A DNA stretch of 44,195 nt from Ichthyophonus hoferi (Eukaryota; Opisthokonta; Ichthyosporea; Ichthyophonida; Ichthyophonidae): contig NAOQ01000586.1 of NCBI GenBank assembly GCA_002751075.1, forward strand, positions 1 to 44,195, read 5' to 3'. A model generated the notes under the pieces. The model ran no database searches. It was not told where the DNA came from and worked only from the letters and a program-made list of their open reading frames with translations. A program made the position numbers and the translations under genes. Of the stretch, positions 1 through 11,320 are shown one piece after another (within the stretch, counting starts at the first letter, position 1; every line of letters starts with the position of its first letter).

Positions 1-1
1 A

Positions 2-148
2 ATATATCATCTAGGCAACATGATAAAACCAGAATTCTACAGTGATGCAGTCTTTATTTCACCACCTACCAGCGACCCTACACGCAAAAGTGCAGATGGG
101 TTATTTGCAGAAATTGACAAGTCATTTATAATGTCATGGCCAATGAAC
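2..148 (+). other. Open segment at left edge, possible 3' gene fragment
   Basis: A frame open from the window edge encodes 48 residues before TAG, including GNMIKPEFYSDAVF and ADGLFAEIDKSF. The mix of charged and proline residues is more protein-like than the surrounding AT-rich DNA. Further open stretches follow in other frames up to about 240, so the segment may be the end of a gene entering from the left or a decayed copy. I do not recognise the family and see no convincing splice donor. Confidence 0.3.
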
Positions 149-438
149 TAGTTGATGTGGTTATTAATGTGCATGACAAATCTCAAGGAGACTCTTTTTC
201 CTGACTTTCTTCTTCCTGGCTTAAAGATTGGTAAAGTTGTCTTCATTCATATTTTTTTCAATAAATTATACTTTTTTTATTAAAAAAAAAGCATCTGTTG
301 TACTGAATTCTATTTGATGTACAGCGTGCCTGTCTTCCTCTAGATAGTTACCAATAGGTAAGCGACAGGTTAAAGTCTTTGTACTATACAGGTATTCTCA
401 AATGGTTCCAATGTACAAGTCTTAGCTAATTGGCCTTC

Positions 439-643
439 TATAACTTTTTATTTTCAAAAGGAGGATTTTAAGCTTCTATTTGTGAATTATCAAACTATTC
501 AATAAAAACCAAAAGCAAACATAAAATCAAATATTGTGTGGCTTTATTGTTTTTATCTTACCTTTGTTTTTGGTTTTTATTGAATATTTTGATGATCCAC
601 ATATTAAGGTTTGAAATTCCTATTTTGAAGATGAAAAAGTATA
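439..643. repeat. Foldback (inverted) repeat, about 80-base arms
   Basis: The left arm (about 439-517) and right arm (about 561-643) are imperfect reverse complements. The shared core is CAATAAAAACCAAAA at about 499-513, answered by TTTTGGTTTTTATTG at about 570-584. Similarity extends outward through a purine-rich block to TATA at both outer ends. About 43 bases separate the arms. No coding capacity is visible. It could be a small foldback or MITE-type element; I see no clear target-site duplication. Confidence 0.6.
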
Positions 644-1141
644 GTAAAGAATCTGGATAATAAATATCTACCAGTTGAGAATCAAAAAACAATATAATGA
701 ATAACAAAACAAGCAAAGTAAATTTATGAAAAGGCTTTTAGCATATATTGACAACTGAAAACCATAATAGTAACAGTACCTTTATTATTGTTCTAATAAC
801 TTAATATATATACAATGGTGAAAATCAATAGACATATGTGTAAAGTTCTGATTGGTTTGTGATATACGGAAATACATAATTACTGGCCATAGATCAATAG
901 TTTGGATAACAATTTCATATTGGCATTATAGATAACTATAACCGAATGTGAAAACCATGGTAACAATGGCAAAGAATAATCTATCTAAACGTGATGAAAA
1001 ACTTGGTTGCAACATTTTTTATTAACTAGTACATCAAAATACTTTTTACGAGCTTTTTTGTGTGGCCAGTACATTACTTTTGCAGATCGTTGGTAGAATT
1101 TTCAAGTGTCCTAATATCCAGATTAAAAGTATTTTGATTAG

Positions 1142-1348
1142 CTGCCTCTAGAAAACAGGATATGGGATCATGACACCAGTAGTAAAAAATGTATTTACGA
1201 AATCATAATAGGAGCTAACGAAAGATGGCTCTGCACCTGCCCTGCGTGGGACGATTACAGGTCAATCGCTAAGATAAAACTCCAACTGGATAGAATTGCA
1301 GTGCATAAGAATGCGTTCAAGATCAATAGTACGATTGGTCTAAAGAAA
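1142..1348 (+). CDS. Exon-like segment, unknown protein
   Basis: A frame of about 80 codons without a methionine is open from 1142 to a stop at 1382-1384, in DNA of clearly higher GC than its flanks. Peptides include ENRIWDHDTSS, RWLCTCPAWDDYRS and LQLDRIAVHKNA. A GTAAGG donor at 1349 follows a codon boundary, and AG acceptors lie at 1140-1141 and 1150-1151. It therefore looks like an internal exon of a plus-strand gene. The Trp/Cys-rich stretch WLCTCPAW suggests a folded domain, but I cannot name the family or join it to other exons. Confidence 0.4.
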
Positions 1349-1384
1349 GTAAGGCATATACTAGACGTCACTGACATTTACTAA

Positions 1385-2368
1385 CTAGCATTATCATCAT
1401 AAGTAAGATAATACTTCATAATGTTTATATATCAGAATTGGAATATGTCAATTGTATAGCCGTATTGATCCATCTGAACAGAAAACATTCAACTACTGGT
1501 TTATGTTTTATAAGTAAACTGCAATGTAGTGTAAGTTAACAATTTCTACGTTGAAATTTATCTACCATATTCCACTTTCATTACATAATATCTTTTCTTC
1601 AGTGTTTATTTTAATTTTTAATTACTTCTAAAGCTAACGCTATTATAAAACCATTTGATAAAATTTCCGTCTAGTAGCCTAAAACAAGTGTTGCATAGTT
1701 TTAAATGCAGTCCATTTAGATAATTGTAATCGTGGTTGAGCACCATAGTTCAGCTTCACTTTTTTGTTATGCTTTTTCATATATCAGTATCATTAACTAT
1801 GGATTCATTTATCTATATAGTATAGATAGAGAAAGAATTAGTGAACTTTGATATGGGAATGACTATATAAATCTACAAGTACTCATATATATGATCATAT
1901 ATGCACATAGACAAATGCACAAGTGTATATGGCTCATATAGTACATATTTTCTGTCACTCAAAATTAACACATGTCTTTGGGCCTATATTATAATAGGCC
2001 CATAGCAGCAGTTACTGTACCAATAGGTTGTATGCGAGCACAATAGTATGCAAAACTGATTCATTTACCATTCCTGATGTTTAAATAGCCTAGCTCAATT
2101 AAAATAATCGTTTTTAGTACAATTACTATTAAGTGGCAGGTGAGGGTAGTTAATGTTCACGACATTGTTTAATAGATTTAAGCAAAACCACAAGACTCTC
2201 TTTATAACTGTGAAAATATTAAATCAGGAGATTGATAAAATTTGTTATGAAAAATCTCGGGCTTAATAATTTAAATCGACAAGGAATAAGCATACTAGCA
2301 CCCTGGAAAAAGCAGCCAGGGCCACGAATTTCTTCTTTTCTTTAATGCATTTCTCTAAATATAGTATA
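1385..2368. other. AT-rich stretch without recognised gene
   Basis: No coding frame or splice-flanked segment stands out. The stretch holds a small perfect hairpin at about 1980-2002 (GGGCCTAT and ATAGGCCC around a 6-base loop) and another at about 2300-2320 (CCCTGG and CCAGGG). Neither has flanking features that suggest a function. Confidence 0.5.
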
Positions 2369-4787
2369 CTACCTCTCATAATTTGGATTCAAAAAGGAAA
2401 GGTCCTCTAAGCTTGTCATTCCAAATGTATCAGTTGAGGTAAAATTAATTTCGATATCATCTGGAAATAGGATATCAGTAGGTGGAGCGGCATTTGAAAA
2501 GCTTGATTTGTTACAATCAGAAGGTAAAGTAACTCTAACCATTGTTTCTATTCTTATGTACTGGTATGGGTGATAGGAGTAAGTAAAAGCTTGTGTTTGG
2601 TAGGTAAGTTATCTTCAAAATAACTTGGCAATTAGTTTTTAATCATACCTTAATAATAAAAGAAATAATTTAATATGTTGTACTCATGCAACATTTATTC
2701 AATGTTTATATTTTCTGGTGCCTTAATACAGACTCCAATTTCAGTTATATAGTACTGACCAAGTTACTGACTGGCAGTTCCTTATATTACGGTTTTAAAC
2801 GTGTAAGATAAGTATTAGTCTTGAAGCTTGTAAAAACTTTGTTCAGTAAAGACCATTTAACTAGAGATATTTCAATATTAAATTAACACCTCTCACTACA
2901 GGTTTTCACTTGGTATTTACCTGTGCGACAGTGTGGGGTTTGATTTCTACATATATTAATTACTGGTTAAATATCTTCAAACATTTAATTTAAATCTAAA
3001 TTGGTGTTCTAATATCTGTTATTGTTTTAACAAGAAATACTTTAAATAAACGTTAGGCAAATCACTAAAAGTGTCCATATATAAATAATAATAAAATTAA
3101 ACGTAATAAAAAATATTTTAAAATGCGTAGCACACCACTATTAGTAATGTGTTATTTCTAACCTACTCATGTTCTGTACAAAAATATAATGCATACATAA
3201 AGCCACAAACTATGCCGATACTGGCGTATATGACAACACCACTTACAGCGGATACCGATAGGGACAAACAATAACTGACCTAACAATTATGATTTATAAA
3301 GTAAATCTTAATAATGGGCTAGTAGTAGCTGAATGTTGATGTTATCATACGTAATTCGTTTATGATGCTATTTCAGCAAGATGTCATTGGGATGTAACAA
3401 GCCTTTTGGTGGTTTCATTTGTACTAGGATGATAGTAATGGAGAGCACTTTTTCTGTAAATATATGTCTAGCTTGGGCCATAATAATTTTGGCTTGTCCA
3501 TAGCTATATGGCAGCTTAGGAGACACAGGGTAGTAAAATTAAATGGTTTAATGAAGCATTGCTCAACTCGTTAAGTTGCATTTATATTTATAGTTACTTT
3601 CTAAGAATTTATTTTTCTGATACAGCAAATTAATCTTAGACAGGAATTCTTTTATTATATCAATAATAATCTTAAGACACAGAGTTAATTGATACTTATT
3701 TAGAATTATACTAACTAGTTCTGACTTAATATCTGTACCTTGGTTGTATAATCTAAGGATAGGGGAATATCAGCCAGATCTGTCTGCCTTGCCATTTACC
3801 CATCTATCAACTACACCTTATCAAGTGTCATACATAACTAGCTATTCAATGTAAACTGCAAATGAATGGGTAGGATTCCTTGTCCAAAAGACGTCTCCTG
3901 AAAATAACCAGTTCCACAATCTAATTGCAATCCCTGAACTATGCAAGCTTCCTAATCCATTTGTAATCCCCAAACCAGATAAATTCCTTGCTTTATAGTA
4001 CCTTACTTGTTAGTTAAAGTCATCGGTACTCTCAAAGCAATAATCAATATACGAGTTCATTGTATTGATTTAAAGTACCTGAAAATCAAATACTTGATAA
4101 TTAAGTATCAATATAAAATTTACTTAATGAATTCAGTCAAGCTTATTTAGTCCATTTAGTTTACTGTATTGCACTTACTAAACTGTCGCATAAATATAGT
4201 TATAGGCAAGCCAAACGTATCGTGACTTAAACGCAGCTTATATTTAGAGATAAATTACTCCTCATTGCTGCCATCCTTTGGACAGGTGAAGCCACCAGGG
4301 GCCTGGCTATCATTTCAATAATAACACATTCTAGCTATATAGGGCAAACCGAGGCATAATTGTATCATATTGGTCTAACACTAAGACTATTTATGTATAG
4401 TAAATGATATATTTCTATCTAAGTAGCCAATATAGAGGGTTACCCCTCTATATAGGCTACTTAGATAGTGACATAACTGTAATGATATAATTGGCTCTAA
4501 GTCATAGTAATAGCAAAATAACTTCTAAAAAGATTGTATAATCAGATATAGGGCGTTCAAAGCATAATTTAAAAATATATGAAAAAAAAAAAACGATTTT
4601 ATTAAGCGAGCGTCATCTGCACCCCATACATTAAATTAACGTAAGCTGCAAATACAAATCAGTGACCACACGACATTGCATAACCTTTTAGTACCATATT
4701 TGTATATCCACATGATTGTTTTGTGAAAACCTTACATATATGGCTACATCATATGAGGAAGGAAAATTAGAAACGTCAACATCAATA
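2369..4787 (-). CDS. Putative single-pass membrane protein with NPxY tail (exon pieces)
   Basis: Several minus-strand segments look like exons of one or more membrane proteins. Exon 3274-3167 encodes a hydrophobic segment (VSGVVIYASIGIVCGF, then MYALYFCTEH) and ends at a GTAGGT donor. Its phase fits the last exon 2552-2369, an acidic, Ser/Thr-rich tail ending LSFLNPNYER and stop; NPNY is an NPxY motif, known in receptor tails as a PTB/endocytosis signal. Upstream candidates are 3951-3838 (LQLDCGTGYFQETSFG), about 4315-4265 (APGGFTCPKDGSNE, Cys-containing) and 4787-4736 (IDVDVSNFPSSYDVAIY between a CAG acceptor and a GTAAGG donor). Not all phases between these upstream pieces agree, so the model is incomplete. 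TM plus tail: moderate confidence; the rest is inference. Family unrecognised. Confidence 0.38.
4415..4468. repeat. Near-perfect 54-base palindrome
   Basis: CTATCTAAGTAGCC at the left is answered by GGCTACTTAGATAG at the right, and the centre AGAGGGTTACCCCTCT continues the symmetry. The two 26-27 base arms differ at one base and one single-base length change, with almost no loop. Such a structure can form a strong hairpin or cruciform. It lies in AT-rich DNA with no gene assigned, inside the range of the putative membrane protein introns. Confidence 0.85.
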
Positions 4788-4999
4788 CTGCAATAAAACC
4801 ATAATAGATGTAGATGGAAAATATATATAAATAGGTAGCACAATACGCAATACAAGATACAAGAGAATAAAAAAAAAGAAATGGCAGGAGAACCATATAC
4901 TGCCATATTCTTTTACATCATGTTGTATCATAATACAATTGTTCTCTTGAGAGTATCATAAACAACAATAATGAAATTGTTTTCCATATTATTTATGTC

Positions 5000-6227
5000 C
5001 TATGGTGTAGTTACAACAGTTGGCTGGACTGTTATTGGAGGTGCAGTTTTGGTTGGACACATTTGTCCTCCTATTTTAATTATAGGCAGAACACATGCTC
5101 CAACATTGACTGCAAACGGGTGTTCTTCATCGGGAAACAGATGGAGCTTTCTAAGCCGTTTAAATCGGAGACTAGTCTTAGGTAGCATGCCGTATACTGC
5201 CTTACGTAGCACCTGTAGAAACAGTGTTGGCTTGAAATAATACAGCCGTCTATTCAAATGAATAGACCCACCCTCGTTTAATATCATTTGGTTGCGTTAC
5301 ATACTAATGTAAATTTTAAGGAATTTCAAGGGTCTTTCATATAGATATTGCTATGTTTTTAACCAGAAAATATAAATTTGTTTGTACTATTTCCTGCGCT
5401 AGCCAAAGACCGTATGTACTAGCTCATAGGAAGCCACTGTCACACCACCAAAATAGTCTGGTTAATTGGTACCACGAAGAGACATATATATATATAGACT
5501 ACATAGACTACTGGAAGGTTATTTAGGCTACCATATAAAAAGGAATATGTACATAGAGTAAGGATTAGCTAGCTGCAATTAGATGTATTTAAATATTAGT
5601 ATAGACATATATTTAAATACTCCACAATTTCATCCAAATCATCACACACAGGAGTTACCCTAGCAACATAGATTGACATGCAAGACCACCATGACTGCGC
5701 CCTCAGATTGGTACATTTCTTTCCTTCATACAGTTTTATAAGCCAAATTACTTTACGTAACTGCAATATATATGTTATGAATGACGTTGCAATAAATATA
5801 AACAGTCAAGTACATTATGGGGGTATGGCCAGGTGTCATTATATAAGAGCCCACAAATACACGTGCTTTTAGGCATATACACTTAAATATAGAAAATGTT
5901 AAAACATAAAAATACAATGTAATACGAAAGAGAAAATATAAAAATGGTACAGAAAAATACAAGCAAGTCGTCAATAAAAAAAACAGTCACAAAGTAAAAG
6001 CACAGACCTCGGTTGGTTTTTTAGCATGGAGGTGCTTGGCTAGATTCTCTTTTAACCCACCAGGAAACATCGTATGATAACGGTAAACCTTTGTATTCCA
6101 TTTGTTACCTGTAAAGGTCACCTTTCTGGTGTTGATGACTACAATGTGATCTCCTAGATCCACTGTCATTATTAATTAGTATTAGTAGTATTATTAGTTT
6201 TAATATTAGTAGTAGTATTAGTAATGC

Positions 6228-6308
<81 letters not shown>

Positions 6309-7036
6309 TCCATATATATCCAATCAGGCAACCCCTTTTAAAATATTAAGCAGATGCCATAAAAAGGCGAAACCAATACAAATGGCTAAGACCTCCCCTA
6401 TACAATATTATGTTACAAAGGGAAATTAGAAAAATAATATACAATAAAACTGGAGTCCCCAATATTAACGTTAATAACTCACCCCGCCATCCCAACTAGG
6501 TATATCCTTTAGTTCTCTTTTACATATTTTATTATCCTTCCACGTGACCTATTTACGACCATGTACTAGCATATATATTACACACAGGCCCACTTGTAGT
6601 ATAGATCTATACATCTCTTCTAAAACCACCCTACCCCTCATTCCTCATCATCACGCCCTCCTCTACCTCTTCACTTACAACAAGGGTCATAAATAGGCTT
6701 GTGTCTCCCCTGCAACAGATTGCTAATTACAGATGCAATACGGCCCACTGATTGACCCTTAGCATCCAGTAAGTGCCATCGTGGGGTAAAAGTCAAGATG
6801 CTCTAGCCATTAGGGAACAGAAGAAGAATGGTTTAGTTGGTAGGGATAGGAGGCCCTGGGAAGGTGGGGGAGGAGATATGCCAGGTCTCTAACATATTAG
6901 AATAAAGAATAGGAGAGGGAGCGGTGGATGTAGAAGGAGAAAAGCATAGGTGGGCATAAAAAAATAATTGACAAAATAAAGAATACATAATGGATAGTAA
7001 GTATTATTGGCTCTACGTGCCAGCTTACATCTGCAT
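5000..7036 (-). CDS. MRPL13: Mitochondrial ribosomal protein uL13m
   Basis: A large-subunit mitoribosome protein of the uL13 (bacterial L13) family. Exons: 6800-6679 (RWHLLDAKGQSVGRIAS, then LLQGRHKPIYDPC), 6162-6008 (GDHIVVINTRKVTFTGNKW, then YRYHTMFPGGLKENLAKHL) and 5212-5000 (VLRKAVYGMLPKTSL, KLHLFPDEEHPF, stop at 5000-5002). Codon phase agrees across both introns. The family hallmarks WHLxDAKGQ, GDHVVVIN, TGNKW, PGGLKE, YGMLPK and LHLFPDEEHP are all present in order. A tiny first exon ATGCAGAT at 7036-7029, followed by GTAAGC, matches the phase of 6800 and would give about 165 residues, normal for the family; this first exon is inference. The donor after 6008 is GTCTGT, weaker than the others. 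The C-terminal ~45 residues after PDEEHPF are unusual, Pro/Thr-rich. Confidence 0.9.
6229..6306. repeat. ATT trinucleotide microsatellite
   Basis: About 26 uninterrupted ATT units, preceded by a degenerate run of ATTAGT-type repeats from about 6171. It lies in the first large intron of the uL13m gene. Confidence 0.95.
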
Positions 7037-7778
7037 CAATAATAAATAAATGATGGATTGACAGGAATAGGCTGTATGTTATATGTATGCCTATATACCC
7101 GTCACAATTAAAACTAAAGAAAAAGGTGTGCGCGGAAAAAAAGCAAACCTGCTTAAAAAAATATATATATTGTCTACAGACACCTGCGAATATAAAGGGA
7201 AATGTTCTATCGATCTATATATATTTTATAGGTTAAGTAAATCCATAAAAAAAAAAGAAAAAAAAAAAAGAAAAAAAAAAGTCTTTCATGACAGAATAAC
7301 AGGCAAGATAAGGGAACAAAAATAAAGAGAAAAAAAAGGCAGATGTCAAAGATAACAGTCAATATATATGTAATCTCTCTCCATTGACCATTACCTGGGA
7401 TGCTCGAGAACACATCTTATTATTATGCACACAAGCAGGTATTTTTGTAAATAGGTTTCTATACTGATATATATATAGGGTTACATTTGAGTATAAACGA
7501 GTTAAAAATATATGTATGGTTGCCGCGTCTTATAGCTTTCCTGCTACTTTGAGATATTAAAAGCGTTCTTAGCAGTGAATTGCTAAATTCTCTTTGATTA
7601 ATCCTACATATACCATCAATGTCTAAGTTATGCTTAGGTTTGGTATTGTTTACCAACTCTAAAATGGTGCGGTGCGTTCAAAAAAAAACTTGATTTTAAT
7701 TTTAATTTTAACCGTGAGCCTCTTATGATTGGTGAAATATAGTTGTAATTATATCCAGGATATATTATCAAATTTTAA
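7037..7778. other. AT- and purine-rich stretch without recognised gene
   Basis: Contains an A/G-rich tract at about 7245-7345 with long adenine runs. Open frames across this tract are lysine- or phenylalanine-rich consequences of base composition. A minus-strand frame at 7656-7459 is open but matches no family I know. I see no supported gene. Confidence 0.4.
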
Positions 7779-8336
7779 TATAAACGTAGGGCTGCATTGT
7801 TATTACCATTAATAATTTGTGGAATATTAGGCTCTTGTTCAGGAGATATCGCAACTTTAATGTTTTACGATCATGGAATGCATACCTTAGATGCCATTGG
7901 AACAAATAATGCTGGATCAATCATTTCATGATCCGCTTTTTACCAGCCAATCTGCTTTACCACAATTTTATTATTATTGAATGCTTTAATATAATTGGAC
8001 ACAACATCTACGTTCATCCTAGTGTTCCAATGATATGTCATCAATGTATATTTACAAATACAGTGCATGCCGGGCAGCATTGCTGGGAATTACCAATACT
8101 TTATACACGCGTATTTAAACATAATTCATAATTTAAGCTTTTCCTATTTAATTAAATACATAGTTGAAAGACCACCAATTATATCACCCATTTCGGATGG
8201 TTATGGAGCATCACATTACACATTGCTGTTTGATTACCTCAGTCTAAAAGGTCTGCCATATAAAAAATCCAATCATATAGGAGGATTTCCTTTTGATACA
8301 GATATCTATTTTGTATACTATTTTGTTTGCAAGTGA
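7779..8336 (+). other. Adjacent open segments, unrecognised, possibly degraded
   Basis: Three neighbouring plus-strand segments read like protein: about 7779-7929 (LLLPLIICGILGSCSGD, FYDHGMHTLDAIGTNNAG), 7928-8131 (VHPSVPMICHQC, HAGQHCWELPILYTRVF) and 8067-8336 (ERPPIISPISDGYGASHYT, KKSNHIGGFPFDTDIYF). They lie in different frames and do not join by good splice sites. The first is hydrophobic, membrane-like. The minus strand also has an open piece with a GTATGC donor near 7880, so the strand is not certain. Either an old decayed gene or several small exons; function unknown. Confidence 0.3.
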
Positions 8337-8840
8337 TTAGACAATAAGCTATAAAAAATTTACACCTGCGGATTATTTATTGTGGAATAAATTACATATT
8401 AATTCTGCCAGTGTAACTATATATATACTACTAACTAATAATAACACTTTTCAGAGGGTATGGTTAATGCTTCATTACCACCGAATTCAATAACGTCGCA
8501 TACTTGAATTTATTTATTTCTGTGTTCTTATGTTGTATCAGTTTAAGCATTGTTAAATATATATACCTGTTTTATATTTTAATCATATACCTTTATAATT
8601 TTACGTACATATTCCCAGACGTGTTTTTCAGTATCAGATCAGAGCCAATGAAATACATCAGTCACTTTTTTTTATAGAAAATAACAATCATTACAACATA
8701 ACAAATAAGGTCGATTTCACTACCAATGCGCACTTTACCCAGGATTCTTCCAAGGAAGATCAGGCTTATATTTGAATAAGTCAAAAAAAAATAGATTAAC
8801 CAATACCATATTTGGATAATTTATTACAAATCAACACTAT

Positions 8841-9104
8841 AATTCAATACTATATTATAAGCTAGTCTTCCAGGTTGATAATCTGCAAGTTAGTCCTATA
8901 GGTTAAAACTATAATATAAAGTAATACCAGAGGTTGGCAGTATATTATAAGTTAGTCTTAAGGTTGAAAATATATTACAAGTTAGTCCTATAAATTGATA
9001 TTATAGTATAAAGTAATATTATGGGTTGGTAGTATAATATAAGGTAATACGATAGGTTGGCAATATATTATAAGGTAATACTATAGGTTGGAAATATATT
9101 TTAA
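8841..9104. repeat. 31-base tandem repeat (minisatellite), about 8 copies
   Basis: Units begin GGTTG and read GGTTGGCAATATATTATAAG followed by a variable GTAATACTATA-type end. About eight degenerate copies end 15 bases before the UQCC1 stop codon, so the array lies in or next to the 3' UTR of that gene. Copies diverge by several bases each, with AGTTAGTCCTATA and GTAATACTATA variants alternating. Confidence 0.85.
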
Positions 9105-9118
9105 GCCACACCATCCTC

Positions 9119-10447
9119 TTAGATCTGGCTCAAGGGTACAAGAGTATCCCAGGATATGTTCCCCTGAATCACTTCCACATCAGGTAGGCCATCCATATGC
9201 TTTGTCTGCTTGCGTATATAAGCCACCATAGCAGCTAATCTTTCAGTCCTGACGGGTTTCATATCAAACATGTTTCTGGGTGTGGTATACAAGACAAGAA
9301 TGAGTTTATGTCTTTCTGTTTGGTATAATATAATTTAACATATATACTCAAAAGTAAGCAAAGAATGTATAAGTATTTAGGGAGCCACGGGTTATAGCGT
9401 TTTTTTAAAAAATAAAACCTCAATTGAAAAGACAGACATACAAGCATGTACACTGAATATAGAGATGCATAATATATAGAAATATACATAAATGGTCCAG
9501 CATAGGGAGAGAAAAATAATATTATGACAGGCGAACAGGTCAAGATAAACACTAATCACATTGAAGTCAAAGACTTTATAAAGCATACTACCAATGACCA
9601 GATAGGTATATACCAACACACCCATCAAAATTGACACTTACGTATTGTAGTGGGTAAACAATACATGCAGGTATATACACAGTCTGGCCTAAAGACCTAA
9701 TATCATAGACTAAATATACGACATAACATGCATAGCTACCTCCACAGGGCAGCGGCTAGTACTACATCAGACTGCATGATACCCTGATTATAGGCCATGA
9801 CAGAACCACCAAAGATTTGTAGTAAATGTACTAGATTGTCACGTCTCTCTGCCTTACTTCTTAACTGTGTCTCCCCAGATCCACTTAGGTTAGATTTATA
9901 TAATAAATAATTATTGACGAGCCAATTCAATTAGCTTACCTGGATAAAGATAGGATACCTTTTCCATATATAAGCAAGAAGTATATAGTCTCGACTCTTC
10001 CATTATATTACATCGATAAATTGAAGCCTTTTGCATATTATTTACACTATATTGCTTACATACCCACAATTAACATAGCCTCACCCTCGTGCTAATAATA
10101 TTTAGTTATGCAATCACTCCCATTACGTTCTCCTACCTACATGTAAACATATTGTCCTGTGGTTTTATGGTTGTGTCACCAAGTATAAGGCATATAAAAC
10201 CACATCCAATAAGAAAATAGAAGGCGAAAGTAATAACAGATACAATTCAACCACAGTACGTGAGGCTCTATTGCACCTACCCCAACCTGACGCATTCTTT
10301 GCTCCACATCATCCCACATCACATTCTGCAACTGCTCGCTAAGATTCTCTATTGGTGGATTCATAGACTCCAGACGACATAATATAAACCATACATGTAG
10401 ATTGGTCAACAAAAACCAGGAATTAAAGGTGTCTGGCAATTGGCAGA
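9119..10447 (-). CDS. UQCC1: Ubiquinol-cytochrome c reductase assembly factor UQCC1/CBP3 (5' end missing)
   Basis: The ubiquinol-cytochrome c chaperone domain, needed in mitochondria for cytochrome b translation and complex III assembly. Exons: 10447-10281 (CQLPDTFNSWFLLTNLHVW, then MWDDVEQRMRQVG), 9864-9740 (FGGSVMAYNQGIMQSD, VLAAALW) and 9275-9119 (MVAYIRKQTKHMDGLP, GNISWDTLVPL, stop at 9119-9121). Phases agree at both introns (donors GTAGGT and GTAGCT). PDTFNSW, LHVW, the acidic DVxxR helix and LAAALWR are family hallmarks. The first exon begins after a TTTAG acceptor and needs one base from an upstream exon, which I could not find; it should lie beyond the gap. About 150 residues are visible, roughly half the usual length. 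A second copy of the first exon's 5' half lies at 10920-11008 beyond the gap. Confidence 0.9.
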
Positions 10448-10540
10448 CTAAACATATTTCCATATGTAAATGTATGCATGAATATAGAAAAGTATGCATG
10501 TAGATGGAAGAGCATGAGAAAAGAAAGAAAGTGAAAGGAT
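10359..10540. repeat. Left copy of an exact repeat flanking the gap
   Basis: These ~182 bases, beginning ATTCATAGACTCCAGACGAC, recur without visible difference at 10920-11101. The copy contains part of a UQCC1 exon and its acceptor. Exact identity on both sides of a run of unknown bases usually means two overlapping contigs were placed end to end rather than merged. Confidence 0.9.
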
Positions 10541-10544
10541 CTGA

Positions 10545-10919
10545 NNNNNNNNNNNNNNNNNNNNNNNNNNNNNNNNNNNNNNNNNNNNNNNNNNNNNNNN
10601 NNNNNNNNNNNNNNNNNNNNNNNNNNNNNNNNNNNNNNNNNNNNNNNNNNNNNNNNNNNNNNNNNNNNNNNNNNNNNNNNNNNNNNNNNNNNNNNNNNNN
10701 NNNNNNNNNNNNNNNNNNNNNNNNNNNNNNNNNNNNNNNNNNNNNNNNNNNNNNNNNNNNNNNNNNNNNNNNNNNNNNNNNNNNNNNNNNNNNNNNNNNN
10801 NNNNNNNNNNNNNNNNNNNNNNNNNNNNNNNNNNNNNNNNNNNNNNNNNNNNNNNNNNNNNNNNNNNNNNNNNNNNNNNNNNNNNNNNNNNNNNNNNNNN
10901 NNNNNNNNNNNNNNNNNNN
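10545..10919. other. Assembly gap (375 N)
   Basis: A run of 375 undetermined bases. Any open frame crossing it is meaningless. It interrupts the UQCC1 gene region. Confidence 0.99.
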
Positions 10920-11101
10920 ATTCATAGACTCCAGACGACATAATATAAACCATACATGTAGATTGGTCAACAAAAACCAGGAATTAAAGGTGTCTGGCAA
11001 TTGGCAGACTAAACATATTTCCATATGTAAATGTATGCATGAATATAGAAAAGTATGCATGTAGATGGAAGAGCATGAGAAAAGAAAGAAAGTGAAAGGA
11101 T
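10920..11101. repeat. Right copy of the exact gap-flanking repeat
   Basis: Matches 10359-10540 at an offset of 561 bases. It includes 5' UQCC1 exon sequence from PDTFNSW to RLESMN on the minus strand (10920-11008). Sequence diverges abruptly after AAAGGAT at the right end. Confidence 0.9.
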
Positions 11102-11159
11102 GTGGATGTGGGCACAGATGATTGGGTAGTTAAAAGAGGATTAACCTAGTATTAAGATA

Positions 11160-11265
11160 ATGCAATGGTCATCCCTGACCAATAGGAGAAAAGAAAGAAG
11201 ATGAGGCATTGGTAGGGTGGAAACCAATAGGAAAGGTAGAGGAGGTATTAAACCAATAAAAGCAG
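11160..11265. promoter_or_regulatory. Cluster of four CCAAT/ATTGG boxes
   Basis: GACCAATAGG, GCATTGGTAGG, AACCAATAGG and AACCAATAAA occur within about 100 bases, just before a plus-strand exon candidate. CCAAT boxes are NF-Y binding sites in eukaryotic promoters, so this may be a promoter. No start codon or transcript start can be fixed from sequence alone. Confidence 0.35.
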
Positions 11266-11320
11266 TGTGTGCAAGTGGTGCTCACTTTGTTGCCATTGCC
11301 TATCCTGTGCCCTTTTGCAG

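Noticed and set aside
4971-5240. Plus-strand 89-codon frame
   Set aside because: It is antisense to the last exon of uL13m, whose family motifs are clear on the minus strand.
8841-9104. Possible array of regulatory sites
   Set aside because: Copies are contiguous and degenerate like an ordinary minisatellite; no protein-site pattern is evident.
10176-11064. Open frames of 176-294 codons on both strands spanning the gap
   Set aside because: Most of their length is unknown bases; only the UQCC1 exon inside is supported.
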